A DNA stretch of 64,000 nucleotides from Bradyrhizobium diazoefficiens. GTDB lineage: Bacteria; Pseudomonadota; Alphaproteobacteria; Rhizobiales; Xanthobacteraceae. Where the stretch lies: assembly GCF_018129965.1 (NCBI RefSeq), contig NZ_JAFCKW010000001.1, forward strand, positions 248,001 through 312,000, written 5' to 3'. Shown here one piece after another: positions 28,041 through 37,666 of the stretch. Made by a program: the position numbers and the translations under genes. Position 1 is the first letter of the stretch. Each line of letters starts with the position of its first letter. Under the pieces are notes generated by a model. That model was not told the DNA's origin, ran no database searches, and was given only the letters and a program-made list of their open reading frames with translations.

Positions 28041-29596
28041 GCCTCCTCTCCGATCCGCGCTGGGGCGAGGCGCTGTCGCATCTGCCCGACTATCTCGGCA
28101 ACCATGTGCGGGTGAGTCTCGCCGCGCTCACGCTGGGCCTCGCCGTCAGCCTCCCGCTGGCGATCCTGACGCGCAACCGTCCGGCGCCGCGGAACATCCT
28201 GCTCGCGCTTGCCAGCATCGTGCAAACAGTACCCGGGCTGGCGCTGCTTGCGCTGTTCTATCCGCTGCTGCTCGCCGCGGCTTCCTTGACGCTGGCCTGG
28301 TTCGGAATCTCCTTCTCGGCCTTTGGCTTCCTGCCGGCGGTGCTGGCGCTGGCGCTCTATTCGATGCTGCCGGTGCTGCGCAACGGCATCACCGGGCTGA
28401 ACGGCATCGACCCCGCGCTGATCGAGGCCGCGGAGGGAGTCGGCATGACCGCGCGGCAGTCGCTCGTGATGGTCGAGCTGCCTCTGGCACTGCCGGTGAT
28501 GATGGCCGGCATCCGTACGGCCGCGGTGTGGGTAATCGGCACCGCGACGCTGTCGACCCCGATCGGACAGACCAGCCTCGGCAACTACATCTTCGCAGGA
28601 CTGCAGACCCAGAACTGGGTGTTCGTGCTGTTCGGCTGCTTTGCATCAGCCCTGCTCGCGCTCGCCGTGGATCAGCTGCTCGGCCTGATCGAGAGCGGGC
28701 TGCGCCGGCGCAGCCGCCTGCGCTCCGCGCTGGGCGCAGCCGGGATCGCGGCGCTGGTCGCGGCGACCCTGGTACCTTCTATGAGCCGCTCGACGTCCGG
28801 CTATGTGGTCGGCGCCAAGACATATGCCGAACAATATGTGCTCTCGGCCCTGCTCAGGGATCGTCTCCAGGCAGCGGGCCTGCCCTCCACCGCGCGATCG
28901 GGGCTCGGCTCGAGCGTGATCTTCGAGGCGCTGAAGGCAGGAGATATCGACCTCTATGTCGACTATTCCGGCACGCTCTGGGCCAACCAGCTGCACCGCA
29001 CCGACATCAAGCCGCGTGCGGAATTGCTGGCGGAGCTGAAGACGGCGCTGGCCAGGGACAACGTCACCTTGCTCGGCGATCTCGGTTTCGAGAATGCGTA
29101 TACGTTGGTGATACCGAAGACACGCGCCGAGGCGCTTGGCATCCGCACCATCGCCGATCTCGCGGCGCATGCTCCGAAGCTATCCATCGCCGGCGACTAT
29201 GAATTCTTCTCGCGCCCCGAGTGGGCGGCACTGCAAAAGGCCTATGGCCTTTCGTTTCGCGCCCAGCGCCAGATGCAGCCGGACTTCATGTATGCGGCCG
29301 TGGCCAGCGGCGAGATCGACGTGATCGCCGGCTACACCAGCGATGGCCTGATCGCGAAATACGATCTCGTCGCACTCGACGATCCCCGCCACGCGATCCC
29401 GCCCTACGACGCCATCCTGCTGCTGGCGCCGAAGCGCGCCGGCGACGAACGGCTCAAGACCGCGCTCGATCCGCTGCTCGGCAACATCGACATCGCCGCG
29501 ATGCGCGAGGCCAATTTGCGCGCCGCGGGCAACGATGCGAACTCCTCGCCGGATGCGGTCGCGAAGTGGCTGTGGGAGAAGGTGGCCAAACGGTAG
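28037..29596 (+). CDS. Osmoprotectant-type ABC permease fused to its substrate-binding domain
   Basis: 519 residues. The first ~230 are a BPD_transp_1 permease with about six helices and the coupling loop EAAEGVGMTARQSLVMVELPLAL; the rest, after one more hydrophobic segment, is an OpuAC-type binding domain (VVGAKTYAEQYVLSALL, ARSGLGSSVIFEALKAGDIDLYVDYSGTLW split near residue 300, then GYTSDGLIAKYDL). Such permease-binding fusions occur in the OpuC/OpuF and EgtU groups, which take up glycine betaine, choline derivatives, bile salts or ergothioneine. The ligand here is not known. Coupled to the ATPase gene by a 4-bp overlap. Confidence 0.9.
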
Positions 29597-29601
29597 GCCG
29601 G

Positions 29602-31314
29602 CTACAGCCCCCGGATCATCCCCGCACTGATCAGCAGCCGGTTGAGCCGCCGTGCCTCGGCGCCGTCCTTGCAGCCGTAGAAGATGCCCTTGCAGCGGAG
29701 CATGATCTCCTTCTGCTCGGCGAAGGACGGATCGAGCGGAATGCCGGCGGCTTCCTGGATCACCAGTGGCAGATAAGGGCCGTCGACCGTGTCCATCACG
29801 GCCTCGCTCTTGACCGGCTCGAAATTGACGGCGTCGATCGCGTAGTAGGTCGCATAGAGGCGCGGATCGTAGGCGTCGAGCTTCTTGCCGAGCGCGCCCT
29901 CGTCGAGCCCGGGCTCGAGGATGGCGGGCGCGAACTCGGGCTGATGATCGCCGTAGCGCACGATCAGGAATGGCTCGCCGGGAAACGTCTTCTTCAGGCC
30001 CGCGACGAACGCCTTGTACTGCTCGGCGCTCATCGCCTGCCGGCGCAGATATTCGTCGATCGACGGCACGTTGCCCGGCGCGCGCCAGTTCGGCAGCAGG
30101 TCCGGACGGAAGCGCGTCTCCCAGGGGAAATGATTGGCGCCGAGATAGATGAAGGTGAACAGCGGCTTGTTCGGCGGCTGCTGACCCATCAGCTTGAGGG
30201 CCTTGTCGTAGAAGAAGCTGTCGGGCTCGACGTCCTTCGCACCGAGATCCTTGGAGTCGAGAAAACGTTCCACGCCGGTCGTCATCTGGAAGCTGCGCGC
30301 CGCCATGAAGCCGCCATAGGCGGGGTAGAGCGACAGGGTGTCATAGCCGCAGCGGCGCAGTGCCAAAGGCAGCCCGCGCTCGACGCGGTTCGAGGCGATG
30401 CGCGTAACGAAATAGGCGAAGCGGCCGAACGAGCGCGACGACAGCCCGGCAAGCACGTTATATTCGGTGAACCAGCTCGGGCCGCCATTGCTCTCGGCCA
30501 GGAACGCGCGCTGCTTGCCATCCCAGGACTTGAAATGGTTGCCATATCCCGCCGGCACCTTGATGCCCTGGGCCGCGCGGATGTCGAAGCTCGATTCATC
30601 GTGGATCATGACGATGTTCGGGCGGCGGCCGGCCGGATGGCAGGCGTCGACCAGCGGCATATTGAGCCGTTCATTGGTCGCGGCAGCCGATTCCATGAAG
30701 CCGTATTGTGCGAAGTCGGCTACGGCGGTGACGCCGGATCGGAAGAATTTCGAGAGATAGCCGTCGTCATAATAGCCGCGCCACGCCTCGTCGGGGTGAT
30801 AAAGCGAATAGCCGACGAGTGCGGCCAGGCAGGCAAGCTTGCAGGCGAGCGCCGGCAGCCTGCGGATGCGGAAGGGGTCGAGCCACCACAGCGCATACAT
30901 CAGCGGCAGTGTGACGAGGCCGGCCAGGATCACCGACCAGCGCAGGTTCGGGAAGATCGTGAACAGGAACGCGACGGTATCGCGGTCGATCATCATCAGG
31001 TCGATGAAATTGACCGTCATCTGCACGACGTCGTGCTTGAGCCGCGACAGCAGCACCAGCACGACGACCATGGTCAGCGACAGCGCGCCGGACAAGGCTG
31101 GCCGCCGCAGCAGCGTGATCCAGAAGAAGTTGAGGATGCCCCAGGCAAGAGCGAAGGAGAGCCGCGAGCCGAAATCCGTCTCGGTCTCGTACATCAGGCC
31201 GATCGCCGCCAGATGCGGCGCCGCAACGGCAAGCAGCCGCCAGATTCCGAGCGCGGCAACGCTCGCCAGCATGGCGGTGGCGGCAGAAGGACCTGGATTG
31301 GGCGCGGACGCCAT
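29602..31314 (-). CDS. Membrane-anchored sulfatase-family protein (LtaS/phosphoethanolamine transferase-like)
   Basis: 570 residues. Five or so N-terminal membrane helices (to about residue 180) are followed by a large extracytoplasmic alkaline-phosphatase/sulfatase fold. NIVMIHDESSFD is the first metal motif, though the usual catalytic Thr is not obvious at the expected place after it; a second metal region reads RYGDHQPEF. This arrangement matches enzymes that move phosphoglycerol or phosphoethanolamine to glycans and lipids. Exact role unknown. The start at 31314 lacks a good ribosome-binding site; an ATG at 31407 is the alternative. Ends 5 bp from the converging permease-fusion gene. Confidence 0.8.
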   Translation of the reverse strand: MASAPNPGPSAATAMLASVAALGIWRLLAVAAPHLAAIGLMYETETDFGSRLSFALAWGILNFFWITLLRRPALSGALSLTMVVVLVLLSRLKHDVVQMTVNFIDLMMIDRDTVAFLFTIFPNLRWSVILAGLVTLPLMYALWWLDPFRIRRLPALACKLACLAALVGYSLYHPDEAWRGYYDDGYLSKFFRSGVTAVADFAQYGFMESAAATNERLNMPLVDACHPAGRRPNIVMIHDESSFDIRAAQGIKVPAGYGNHFKSWDGKQRAFLAESNGGPSWFTEYNVLAGLSSRSFGRFAYFVTRIASNRVERGLPLALRRCGYDTLSLYPAYGGFMAARSFQMTTGVERFLDSKDLGAKDVEPDSFFYDKALKLMGQQPPNKPLFTFIYLGANHFPWETRFRPDLLPNWRAPGNVPSIDEYLRRQAMSAEQYKAFVAGLKKTFPGEPFLIVRYGDHQPEFAPAILEPGLDEGALGKKLDAYDPRLYATYYAIDAVNFEPVKSEAVMDTVDGPYLPLVIQEAAGIPLDPSFAEQKEIMLRCKGIFYGCKDGAEARRLNRLLISAGMIRGL

Positions 31315-31489
31315 CGACGACACGCAACTTGTGGTCCGGCGTGGTGATGCCGCGCCCTCAGGCTGGCCAGCGGCGTGCGGCGCAGCCGGAAGCCTGCGCC
31401 GTGTCATAAAACTGTAATTGAACGGTCATCGACAAGCAACGCGTGTCGTAGCCGGACCTACGCTTAATATTAGCGAGTGGCGAATGGAC

Positions 31490-31690
31490 GGCCCGGCCGC
31501 CAACGCTAGACCAGGGCTTGGCGATCCCGGCAATGAGCAGGTCGATGACCTCAGCGGCCATCCGTTCGATCTCGCCCTCCTCCACGCCCATCGCGGAAGA
31601 TGGCCATCGCGAGTCCCACGGACAAAACCGTCGACCAGTGCACGCTCTCGCCGACCGAGACCTCGGCACACTCCGCGCTGCCAGTCCAGT
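31490..31690 (-). pseudogene. Remnant of a TetR-family regulator C-terminus
   Basis: Reading leftward, one frame gives HWSTVLSVGLAMAIFRD and, after a one-base shift in a GGG run near 31602-31604, another gives GVEEGEIERMAAEVIDLLIAG. Together these resemble the last two helices of TetR/AcrR ligand-binding domains (shape W.tvl..GlamalfRd..g..e.ei.r.aaeviDlllaGi). No DNA-binding domain is present, so it is a decayed fragment downstream of the SDR gene. The call rests on pattern memory. The rest of the 31315-31777 gap shows nothing else. Confidence 0.35.
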
Positions 31691-31777
31691 TGCAGTGCAG
31701 CACTTGGTACGGGGTGGGACGACTAACGGGCGGCCCACCGGCGCGGACGGATGGCAGTAGCGCGCTAAGCGGCCGGC

Positions 31778-32629
31778 TCAGCCCTGCGGCACCAGCCCGA
31801 GGCGCTTGGCGATGATGCGGTCGACCAAGCGCTTGGGCAGCGTCGCCGTGATCAGGTGCCGCATTGGGTCCGGCGTGATCTGGTAGCGCACCTTGGGGCT
31901 TGCGGCGGTCAATGCCTCGAACACGATTGCGGCGATCCGCTCGGCCGGCAGCCCGGTCTCGCCGAGCTGCATCATGAAGGCCATGATCTTCTTCAGCGCC
32001 GGGAGATAGGGCGAGTTCTGGTAGACCGAGAGATCGACCTGCTCGGCCTTGCTCCAGATCGGCGTCTTCACCGCACCGGGGGCGACGATGATGACGTCGA
32101 TGCCGAACAGCATCAGTTCGCGGCGCAGGCTCTCCGACAGGCCCTCGATGGCATGCTTGGAGGTGCAATAGGGCGCGAGCAGCGGATTGCCGTTCTTGCC
32201 TGCGACCGAGCTCATCATAACGATCCGGCCCTTCGGCCCTTTCAGCGACGGGTCGGCGCCGAGCAGAGGTCCGAAAGCCTGCGTCGCGATGACAGGTCCG
32301 ATGACGTTGATATCCATCTGGCGGCGGAAATCATCCGCCGTCAATTCGAGAACCGGCCCCGCCACCGCGATGCCGGCATTGTTGACGAGGCCAGCCAGCG
32401 TCTCGCCACCCAGCGCCTCGCGCACCTGGCGCGCAGCGGCCAGCACCGCAGCCTCGTCGGTAACGTCGAACAGCAGCGGGGTGAAATTGGCGCCAAACTC
32501 TCCCCTGAGCCGGTCGGCATCGGCCTGCTTGCGGACGCTGCCGAAGACGCGATAGCCACGCCCGATCAAAAATTGCGCAATGGCCCAGCCAATGCCTGTG
32601 GACGCGCCGGTGACAACGACAGATCGCAT
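31778..32629 (-). CDS. Short-chain dehydrogenase/reductase
   Basis: 283 residues, classical SDR: cofactor loop TGASTGIG (residues 8-15), NNAG, the catalytic Ser in VMMSSVAGKNG, and the YxxxK pair as Y-C-T-S-K (PYCTSKHAIEGLSESLR). GGGGGAGGACC gives the start at 32629. The C-terminal extension (YQITPDPMRHLITATLPKR) is like the retinol-dehydrogenase-like group. Substrate unknown. A TetR remnant lies just downstream. Confidence 0.93.
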   Translation of the reverse strand: MRSVVVTGASTGIGWAIAQFLIGRGYRVFGSVRKQADADRLRGEFGANFTPLLFDVTDEAAVLAAARQVREALGGETLAGLVNNAGIAVAGPVLELTADDFRRQMDINVIGPVIATQAFGPLLGADPSLKGPKGRIVMMSSVAGKNGNPLLAPYCTSKHAIEGLSESLRRELMLFGIDVIIVAPGAVKTPIWSKAEQVDLSVYQNSPYLPALKKIMAFMMQLGETGLPAERIAAIVFEALTAASPKVRYQITPDPMRHLITATLPKRLVDRIIAKRLGLVPQG

Positions 32630-32960
32630 GGTCCTCCCCCCATTGAGTTCCGCGATCATGTAGGAGGAAGGCGCCGGTGCGCAATGCCGCCACAGCTCTA
32701 GGAGCTGAGCGGCAGATGTCAGTTCTTAGGATGAAGCGGCGCGCGAACGTCGTGACCGGCCATCGATTGCATCTTGAACATGCTGATGAAGAGTCGAGTC
32801 TTCGACTCTGAATACACAGAGCTTTTGAAGATCCTGACCTGCGGGAAATATTCCGAAAACGACGCACCACCAAGAATGTGGTTTAAGCGTCAGTTCTTGG
32901 TGCTCTGAGAGCGGTTGAGCTCGCGAAGAGTTTGAATGAAGCAGCAATGCTTCGCGCGAG
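32630..32960. other. Intergenic region between SDR and ilvC terminator
   Basis: About 330 bp without a credible gene. It contains a perfect 8-bp hairpin at 32790-32809 (stem AGAGTCGA, loop GTCT) and two copies of GTCAGTTCTT, at about 32717 and 32890. No promoter pair or small ORF with a ribosome-binding site was seen; a small RNA is possible but unsupported. Confidence 0.4.
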
Positions 32961-32963
32961 ACG

Positions 32964-32995
32964 AAAAGAGCGGGATCGATGTTGCGATCCCGCTC
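32964..32995 (-). terminator. Terminator downstream of ilvC
   Basis: A perfect 11-bp stem (GAGCGGGATCG at 32968-32978 with its complement at 32985-32995) and 6-base loop. Read on the minus strand it is followed by TTTT, so it ends transcripts coming from ilvC, 110-140 bp past its stop. Confidence 0.75.
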
Positions 32996-33107
32996 AGACA
33001 TAATCGTGAAGGTTTAACATTTGGTTTGGCGAGCGAAGCTTGTGGGTTCGCTCGCATGTCCCGGATCAGTAGCGCACCGCTCACCCGCTGCGCTCCATCC
33101 GCAAACC

Positions 33108-34166
<1,059 letters not shown>

Positions 34167-34198
34167 TCAGGTCTCGGACAGTGAAATTTGCGGATTTC

Positions 34199-34227
34199 GG
34201 GGGCTGTCTAGAGCATTTTCAGCCCCC
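34199..34227 (-). repeat. Inverted repeat upstream of ilvC
   Basis: GGGGGCTG at 34199-34206 pairs perfectly with CAGCCCCC at 34220-34227. It lies about 75 bp before the ilvC start. There is no T-run, so it may be a weak terminator of the genes upstream or a leader hairpin of ilvC. Confidence 0.4.
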
Positions 34228-34261
34228 TGGGAAACCCGTTTCTGCATGGAAAACTGCGGCA

Positions 34262-34486
34262 TCATGCATCCATGAAGACGGGGTAGAGTGATGCCAGAAG
34301 CAGGATCGCCATCAGGATGTTGAAGGCGCGGACCAGAAGCCTCGCAATCAGGACCGACCGCAGTGCAGCACCGCACAAAGCCCAGGCCAGTGTCGAGAGC
34401 TGCTCACCGGCGAGCAGGTCACGGCCCCGATGAGAAACCGGGCCGAAAGCAAGGACGGCAGAGGAAAGCAAAAAGGCCATCATCAC
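34262..34486 (-). pseudogene. C-terminal remnant of a LysE-family exporter
   Basis: An ORF of 74 codons starting right after the EamA stop. Its last ~45 residues (LAWALCGAALRSVL, AFNILMAILLLASLYPVF) match the end of one LysE-family subgroup, whose C-terminus has a tryptophan helix followed by a short basic loop and the N..MA.LL..S helix. The four or five earlier helices are missing, so this is probably the tail of a once complete exporter. AGGTG before the GTG/ATG cluster could still allow translation. Confidence 0.5.
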
Positions 34487-34487
34487 C

Positions 34488-35363
34488 TCATGCCGTCTTT
34501 GCGAACGGCTGCGGGGGTCGCGCCAGAACCATCACGGCGATGCCGCCGACCACAGTCAACATGCCGGCAAGCCGTAACGGACCGAACCTCTCGCCGAATA
34601 CGATGCTGGAGGCGGCCGAGCCGACGAACGGCACCAAAAGTGCGAATGGCACCACTTGTGCTGCGGGATAGTCCCGCAGCAGCTGGCCCCACAGCCAATA
34701 GGCAATACTGGTGGAGATGGCGCCAATCAGCATGAGACATATGAGCCCGGTGAGCGACATGTGGATCAGCGACTGGAAGGTCGGCACAGGCCCGTTGACG
34801 AGAAGCGCCAGTGCGAACAGCGGAACGGCGGACGCGAGGCACAGCCAGGCGAACAGGTCGAACATCGGCACGCCGCGGGCCTTGCGCAGCAGGATGTTGC
34901 CGACGGCAAAGCTGACCGGCGCGATCATCAGCACCGCGAAGGCACCGACGCTGAAATCGTAGCCGACAGTGCCGCAGATCATCATGAGGCCGACCGTGGC
35001 GATCCCGATTCCCAGTGTCTGCACGCGGGTCGGGCGCTCGCCGAATGCAATCGCGGCGAGGCCGATCGTAAACAGCGCCTGGCTCTGCACCACGACGGAG
35101 GTCAGGCCGACCGGCACGCCATGGGCGATGCCATAGGCCTGAGTCAGGAACTGACCGAGGAACAACGTGAAGCTGATTGCGATCAAAAGCGACCACGCGA
35201 TCTTCGGTTTGCGGATGAACAGGCACGGCACTGCGGCGATGGAGAAGCGCATCGCCGTCATCAGTTCCGGCGAAAATTCGTCGAGCGCGATCCGGCTCGC
35301 CACGAAGGCAAGCCCCCAGATGATCGCCACGATGAGGGCGATGAGAACGTCGGCCGGCTTCAT
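34488..35363 (-). CDS. EamA/DMT-family transporter
   Basis: 291 residues, ten membrane helices in two EamA repeats (AIIWGLAFVASRIALDEFSPE in the first, ISTSIAYWLWGQLLRDYPAAQ in the second). Drug/metabolite-transporter family proteins often export amino acids or metabolites; the substrate is unknown. Start at 35363 (ATG with GGAAAC upstream); a GTG at 35381 is also in frame. It lies in the ilv region, which suggests but does not prove an amino-acid link. Confidence 0.9.
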   Translation of the reverse strand: MKPADVLIALIVAIIWGLAFVASRIALDEFSPELMTAMRFSIAAVPCLFIRKPKIAWSLLIAISFTLFLGQFLTQAYGIAHGVPVGLTSVVVQSQALFTIGLAAIAFGERPTRVQTLGIGIATVGLMMICGTVGYDFSVGAFAVLMIAPVSFAVGNILLRKARGVPMFDLFAWLCLASAVPLFALALLVNGPVPTFQSLIHMSLTGLICLMLIGAISTSIAYWLWGQLLRDYPAAQVVPFALLVPFVGSAASSIVFGERFGPLRLAGMLTVVGGIAVMVLARPPQPFAKTA

Positions 35364-35431
35364 TTTGTTTCCGGTTTCCACGCTGTCGTGCAGCCCTGCT
35401 TTTTGCCCACGCTCACTCTGCTCGCCGGCCT

Positions 35432-36121
35432 TTACGTCGAAGGATTTGGTTTGCGCAGCAGATAAGTGCCGTGCAACGGCGCGTGGTAGTCGGCCGAGAC
35501 CAGCGTGAAGCCGACATCGGTCAGCATCCGTTCCATCACCCAGCCGAAGGTCGAATATTCGTCGCGCATGTGCGTCACCACACTCTCGCGCGGGAAATCG
35601 TGATTCTTAATCTGGCAATCGGCCCATTGCTCGACATCGCGCTCGACGGCGTCCGGCATGGAGGCGAAGACGATGTCGCGCAGATAGAAGGTCGCACCCG
35701 GCTTCAGCGCGCGATAGATCCGCGACATTGCCACCGCTTTCCAGAAATCCGGCAGGTGGTGCAGCGTGAACTCGCTGACGATCAGATCGTAGGAGCCCGG
35801 CTGGTAGGCGAAGCTGAGCAGGCCCGCAGACTGCGTGCGCACGGGCGCTTTGCGGTCGCGCGCATAGATCTCTGCCAGCGCGAGCATCGCCGGCGAGATG
35901 TCGATGGCGTCGACCTGCGCGCCCATCAGCGCCGCTTCGGTCGCCAGCACGCCGTTGCCACATCCGATATCCGCGATCAGCCAGCCGCGCTGCACGCCCA
36001 GCATCTTCAGCGCGGCGCGGGCGCGCAGATCGGCGTCATCGTGGCTATCATAGAGCGACGCCACCGCGGGCCCGATGCCCATTTGATTGCGCTCGTTATA
36101 ATACCAGTCGCGCGCCAGCAT
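35432..36121 (-). CDS. Class I SAM-dependent methyltransferase
   Basis: 229 residues with SAM motif I ADIGCGNGVLA (about residues 50-60), an acidic motif II (VDAIDIS), the motif-III-like YDLIVSEFTLHHL and a following RALKPGATFYLRD. The acceptor is unknown. It starts 3 bp after the ilvH stop, so it is almost certainly in the ilvI operon. Confidence 0.9.
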   Translation of the reverse strand: MLARDWYYNERNQMGIGPAVASLYDSHDDADLRARAALKMLGVQRGWLIADIGCGNGVLATEAALMGAQVDAIDISPAMLALAEIYARDRKAPVRTQSAGLLSFAYQPGSYDLIVSEFTLHHLPDFWKAVAMSRIYRALKPGATFYLRDIVFASMPDAVERDVEQWADCQIKNHDFPRESVVTHMRDEYSTFGWVMERMLTDVGFTLVSADYHAPLHGTYLLRKPNPST

Positions 36122-36124
36122 GGT

Positions 36125-36667
36125 TCACATCCCCTCGGGCCCGCGGCCGATCGCGGCGACACCGGTGCGCGACACCTCGACAAGGCCGAGCGGGCGCATC
36201 AGGTCGATAAACTGATTGATCTTGTCGGTATTGCCTGTGATCTCGAACACAAAGCTCTCGGTGGTGGCGTCGATCACGCGCGCCCGGAACGCGTCAGCGA
36301 GCCGCAGCGCTTCGACCCGGTGATCGCCCTGGCCGCGCACCTTCACCATCGCCAGTTCGCGCTCGATCGAGCGCTTGGTCAGAGTCATGTCGACGACGCG
36401 GTAGACGGGAATCATGCGATCGAGCTGATGCTTGATCTGCTCGATCACCATCGGTGTTCCCGTGGTGACGATGGTGATGCGCGACAGGTGCTTCTGGCTC
36501 TCGGTCTCGGTGACCGTGAGGCTCTCGATGTTGTAGCCGCGTCCGGAAAAAAGGCCGATGACGCGCGCAAGCACGCCCGGCTCGTTCTGCACGAGCACCG
36601 AAAGCGTGTGCGTCTCGTTGGGATCGTGACGCTCCTCGATGAAATAGGCGGATGCGGGCTGGTTCAT
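36125..36667 (-). CDS. ilvH: Acetolactate synthase small (regulatory) subunit
   Basis: 180 residues. An N-terminal ACT domain (THTLSVLVQNEPGVLARVIGLF, then GYNIESL) binds valine for feedback control, and the C-terminal domain activates the large subunit IlvI. AGAGGGAACGACA before the ATG at 36667 fixes the start. It is separated from ilvI by a threonine-dehydratase-like gene, all in one direction. Confidence 0.95.
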   Translation of the reverse strand: MNQPASAYFIEERHDPNETHTLSVLVQNEPGVLARVIGLFSGRGYNIESLTVTETESQKHLSRITIVTTGTPMVIEQIKHQLDRMIPVYRVVDMTLTKRSIERELAMVKVRGQGDHRVEALRLADAFRARVIDATTESFVFEITGNTDKINQFIDLMRPLGLVEVSRTGVAAIGRGPEGM

Positions 36668-36690
36668 TGTCGTTCCCTCTACTCTGCTCG

Positions 36691-37662
36691 TTACGCCGTC
36701 GCCGGCGTGTCCGTTCCGACCCAACGACGGAACAGATCGAAATCGATATTGCCGCCCGACAGCACCAGACCGACGCGCTTGCCGGACAGGTTTGACTTTT
36801 CCTGAAGCGCCGCAGCGAGCGCGGCGGCTCCGGCGCCCTCGACGAGATTATGCGTGTCGGTCCAATAGGCACGGATCGCGGCCGCGACCTCTTCGTCGGT
36901 GACCTCTACGATGCGGGAAGCCCCCTTGCGGATCAGCGCGAACGCTTCTGCGTCGGGAATGCGAGTCGCCATGCCATCGGCGAGCGTGTTGCTGGTCTCG
37001 GTCGTCACGACGCGGCCGGCCGCGAACGACAACGCGTAGGACGGCGCCCCGGTCGACTGCACGCCGACGATCTCGGTCTTGAGGCCCAGCAGGTCCCGCG
37101 CCATGATGCAGCCGCAGATGCCCGAGCCCTGCCCGATCGGCACGTAGAGAACGTCGAGGTCCGGCGCCGTCCTGAAAAGCTCGAGCGCGTAGGTCGCAAC
37201 GCCCATGACCAGATCGGGGTGGAATGACGGCACCATGTGCAGGCCCGCGAACTGCGCGTGGCGCCCGGCTTCTTCGCGCGCGGCCTGAAAATCCTCGCCG
37301 TGCTCGACAAGCTCCGCCCCGAAGGCCTTCATCGCGCGGTTCTTCTCGACCGAATTGCCGCGCGGCACGTAGATGACTGCAGGCACGCCGTGACGTCTCG
37401 CGGCAAAGGCCAGGCTCTGGCCATGATTGCCGCGGGTCGCCGAGATGATGCCAGGAACGTTCGGCCGCTCGCGCTTCAACCGCTCGAGATAAACCAGCCC
37501 GCCGCGCACCTTGAAGGCACCGATCGGCGTGTGATTCTCGTGCTTGACGACGACCTCTGCACCGAGACGCTCCGCGAGCAGCGGCCAGCCGCGCGCCGGC
37601 GTCGCCGGCATCGCCTGCCCCACGATCGCATGCGCGCTCTCGAGTTCGGTCAGGTCGAACAT
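36691..37662 (-). CDS. PLP-dependent threonine/serine dehydratase-like enzyme
   Basis: 323 residues, fold type II. The PLP lysine is Lys51 in GAFKVRGG; the phosphate-binding loop is GQGSGICG (about residues 178-185), and SATRGNHGQSLAFAARR carries the substrate loop. It lacks the C-terminal ACT-like domain of biosynthetic IlvA, so it resembles the short catabolic or hydroxy-amino-acid dehydratases. It sits between ilvI and ilvH (5 bp after ilvI, 24 bp before ilvH), which suggests it supplies 2-oxobutyrate for isoleucine. Serine or threo-hydroxyaspartate dehydratase are alternatives. Confidence 0.85.
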   Translation of the reverse strand: MFDLTELESAHAIVGQAMPATPARGWPLLAERLGAEVVVKHENHTPIGAFKVRGGLVYLERLKRERPNVPGIISATRGNHGQSLAFAARRHGVPAVIYVPRGNSVEKNRAMKAFGAELVEHGEDFQAAREEAGRHAQFAGLHMVPSFHPDLVMGVATYALELFRTAPDLDVLYVPIGQGSGICGCIMARDLLGLKTEIVGVQSTGAPSYALSFAAGRVVTTETSNTLADGMATRIPDAEAFALIRKGASRIVEVTDEEVAAAIRAYWTDTHNLVEGAGAAALAAALQEKSNLSGKRVGLVLSGGNIDFDLFRRWVGTDTPATA

Positions 37663-37666
37663 CGCG

